Of a DNA stretch of 7,988 nt, positions 6,750 to 7,988 are shown in pieces. The notes under the pieces are model-generated. The model did not search any database, was not told the DNA's origin, and saw nothing but the letters and a program-made list of their open reading frames with translations. Origin of the DNA: Methyloprofundus sp. Lineage in GTDB: Bacteria; Pseudomonadota; Gammaproteobacteria; Methylococcales; Methylomonadaceae. The translations under genes and the position numbers were made by a program. The stretch spans positions 1 to 7,988 of the forward strand of contig JAUXBW010000106.1 of NCBI GenBank assembly GCA_030619185.1, in the 5' to 3' direction. Within the stretch, counting starts at the first letter, position 1. Each line of letters begins with the position of its first letter.

Positions 6750-7219
6750 TGGATAAACAACAGCAATTTGAACAACTGGCTCGGGAGTTTGACTTAAAAC
6801 CAGCTGATTTTTACTTTCTGGATCTAATTCCATTAATTGAAGTGATGTGGATGGATGGTAAGAATCAGCCGGGGGAATTAAAAATTCTCTACCAATTTGT
6901 ACTTGAACATATTGTGTATATCGATCAAGCAGCGGGGAGTCAAGTTCTAACGGTTGAGGATGCGAACGATTTCCTGGATCGTTTTGCGCACCAAAGACCT
7001 GCGCAAGAATTATTAACAGAATTACATAATATTGTTGCCAGGGAAGCGGGGATTGCCGAGCAGCGCAAAATGGATGTGCTTGAATATTGTCTTGATATTT
7101 CTGCTGCTTGCGTCATTCATTACCCATATGGCATCCGCGAGCGAGTCCGCTGTGACGAAAAAGCATTTCTGTTGAAGCTATTCGCTGAATTTAATATATC
7201 CCCACAAAAATCAGCTTAA
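6749..7219 (+). CDS. TerB-like (tellurite-resistance B-type) helical protein
   Basis: A 156-residue, all-helical soluble protein resembling TerB-type domains. The first helix pair carries LIPLIEVMWMDGKNQPGE (26-43), matching the TerB pattern of an acidic helix, a W-x-DG turn (W34, D36, G37) and a following acidic residue (E43). The C-terminal repeat ends CDEKAFLLKLFAEF (135-148), like the second acidic motif. TerB domains bind divalent metal through such acidic residues and occur in many stress and membrane-linked contexts, so no tellurite role should be read into the name. No signal peptide or membrane segment is seen. The ATG overlaps the TAA of the mini-ORF, and CGGGA just upstream is too close to be an ideal Shine-Dalgarno, so translation may depend on coupling. 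Its stop codon's last base is also the first base of the inverted-repeat element. Confidence 0.6.
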   Translation: MDKQQQFEQLAREFDLKPADFYFLDLIPLIEVMWMDGKNQPGELKILYQFVLEHIVYIDQAAGSQVLTVEDANDFLDRFAHQRPAQELLTELHNIVAREAGIAEQRKMDVLEYCLDISAACVIHYPYGIRERVRCDEKAFLLKLFAEFNISPQKSA

Positions 7220-7250
7220 ACGTGCACGACACACTTTTACATCATCAATA

Positions 7251-7306
7251 TGGGGCGCAGGTCTTTAGCCTGCATTTTAAAAGGCGGACTAAAGATCCGC
7301 GTCCCA
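7251..7306. repeat. 56-bp REP-like imperfect palindrome
   Basis: The sequence reads almost the same on both strands around a TTTTAAAA centre (7275-7282). The few mismatches seen are mostly purine transitions, allowing G-U pairs in RNA. It also folds as two small hairpins: GCAGG/CCTGC and GCGGA/TCCGC, each enclosing a TTTAG- or CTAAA-type loop. This architecture fits repetitive extragenic palindromes, which tend to sit between convergent genes. Its left end (CAAT at 7246-7249, matching ATTG at 7306-7309) falls at the break in the left arm of the surrounding repeat. Confidence 0.65.
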
Positions 7307-7401
7307 TTGTGCTCATGTTATTAAATTCTCGTTCCTTAATAATCCTAGAAAAATCAGTTGCTCACGGTTTCTAGCACAAACTCTTGATTCCACAGCATTT
7401 C

Positions 7402-7445
7402 CAAAAAATACCCGCTTAACCTACGGGTGAAGCTAAGATTTTTTG
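7402..7445. repeat. Nested hairpin at the core of the composite element
   Basis: CAAAAAAT (7402-7409) pairs with ATTTTTTG (7438-7445), and directly inside it ACCCG (7410-7414) pairs with CGGGT (7424-7428), leaving a 9-nt bulge on the right side. Outside it, TCACGGT (7362-7368) pairs with ACCGTGA (7451-7457). With the outer arms, the whole element can fold as one long nested hairpin. Confidence 0.5.
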
Positions 7446-7541
7446 AAAGCACCGTGAAACCAATAGCTTGCACTATAACTCCGCGCTCAACTGATTTTTC
7501 TAGGATTAATGATGTAAAAGTGTGTCGTGCACGTTCCTGAC

Positions 7542-7988
7542 TTACCGACTCCAGCGATGGGCAATAAACTCAACAGCCTCCTGTATATTTAAATCCCGTG
7601 TGCCACCACCGGTACGCAAATAAAACTTAGGTGTATTGCCTTGATTTAAAAACACTGGACGTGGCGAAGCTAAAATAATCAGGCGGCAGACATGTTTACC
7701 GTCGATGACATGAAATAGAACTCTTACAAACTGGCATAGATCCGCTCCTAACTGCGCCGAGATGGCAGTAATAATTGCTTGCTCATAGCCATCCTGATCC
7801 TGACGTTTGAGGGATTGATAGTCTTTTTCCAGGCCTATGATCTCGCTCGAATCAGAGACACCAATTAATAAAGTCCCTCCTTTTGAGCTATTTAGATAAC
7901 CCGCCAGGGTTTTTAAAACAACCGTTTCCAGTGCGCGATTGACTCTTTCTTTTTCTAAATCCCAGCGAAATGAAGATTTAAACTCAAG
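7542..7988 (-). CDS. C-terminal part of an AlbA_2/Schlafen-type putative ATP- or nucleic-acid-binding protein
   Basis: An open frame enters from the right edge and ends at a TAA (complement of 7542-7544), giving the last 148 residues of a larger protein whose start lies outside. It opens with LEFKSS, the typical beginning of an AlbA_2 (Schlafen AlbA-like, PF04326-type) domain. LAGYLNSSKGGTLLIGVSD (28-46) follows, the glycine-containing turn that defines the family, then IGLEKDY (51-57). It closes with KFYLRTGGGTRDLNIQEAVEFI (121-142), the usual end of the domain. Such domains occur in nucleases and putative regulators, and this one sits at the C-terminus, so N-terminal domains are probably missing from view. 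It converges on the TerB-like gene across the inverted-repeat element, which ends 6 bp before this stop codon. Confidence 0.8.
   Translation of the reverse strand, partial: LEFKSSFRWDLEKERVNRALETVVLKTLAGYLNSSKGGTLLIGVSDSSEIIGLEKDYQSLKRQDQDGYEQAIITAISAQLGADLCQFVRVLFHVIDGKHVCRLIILASPRPVFLNQGNTPKFYLRTGGGTRDLNIQEAVEFIAHRWSR

Larger units (their letters stand above)
7219..7535. repeat. Composite inverted-repeat (MITE-like) element between convergent genes
   Basis: This noncoding block fills essentially all of the 322 bp between two convergent genes. A perfect 27-bp inverted repeat bounds it (7219-7245 and 7509-7535, beginning AACGTGCACGACACAC). A second perfect 21-bp pair lies inside (7340-7360 and 7488-7508, beginning TAATCCTAGAAAAATCAG). 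On the right the two arms abut with no gap, giving a 48-bp arm. On the left they are separated by 94 bp (7246-7339) that holds a REP-like palindrome. The core (7361-7487) has smaller nested repeats. No transposase or useful ORF is present and I see no convincing target-site duplication. It resembles a nonautonomous, MITE-like element invaded by another repeat. It could also act as a bidirectional terminator. Confidence 0.7.

Noticed and set aside
7361..7487. Small gene inside the core of the inverted-repeat element
   Set aside because: I found no open frame with a credible start, ribosome binding site and protein-like composition; the stretch is dominated by short inverted repeats.
7219..7535. 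CRISPR array or integron attC site in the repeat-rich spacer
   Set aside because: The repeats are inverted pairs, not regularly spaced direct repeats, and I see no attC-like core sites or cas or integrase genes.

Overview
The window looks like a chromosomal segment of a moderately AT-rich gammaproteobacterium. This rests on the style of the PPK1, the OppB/DppB-type permease and the PLP enzyme, and on intergenic palindromic repeats. A Methylococcales-like (methanotroph) host is possible from general resemblance, but nothing here proves it. No rRNA, tRNA or CRISPR was seen.

Layout. (1) Positions 1-146 hold the 5' end of an unrecognised minus-strand gene. It is divergent from the next gene across a 182-bp AT-rich spacer with two short palindromes. 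(2) Positions 329-3361 are one uninterrupted reading frame joining two enzymes normally encoded separately: an N-terminal D-cysteine desulfhydrase/ACC-deaminase-like PLP enzyme (about residues 1-303) and a complete polyphosphate kinase 1 (residues 312-1010). A plausible internal start with a purine-rich upstream stretch sits exactly at the junction. (3) A 240-bp spacer carries a terminator-like hairpin and what looks like a decayed palindromic repeat. (4) Positions 3602-7219 hold a tightly packed cluster: a peptide-type (SBP_bac_5) substrate-binding lipoprotein that also has a C-terminal membrane helix, one OppB/DppB-type permease, a 10-codon mini-ORF that overlaps both neighbours, and a TerB-like protein. 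No second permease or ATPase gene is present where an Opp/Dpp-type system would usually have them. (5) Positions 7219-7535 are a composite inverted-repeat element. It starts on the last base of the TerB-like stop codon and ends 6 bp from the stop codon of the convergent gene. Two perfect repeat pairs (27 bp and 21 bp) are contiguous on the right but separated on the left by 94 bp holding a 56-bp REP-like palindrome. (6) Positions 7542-7988 are the C-terminal part of a minus-strand AlbA_2/Schlafen-type protein.

The genes do not form one obvious pathway. The strongest points for follow-up are the PLP-enzyme/PPK1 fusion, the nested repeat element between the two convergent genes, and the incomplete ABC importer locus with its coupled mini-ORF.
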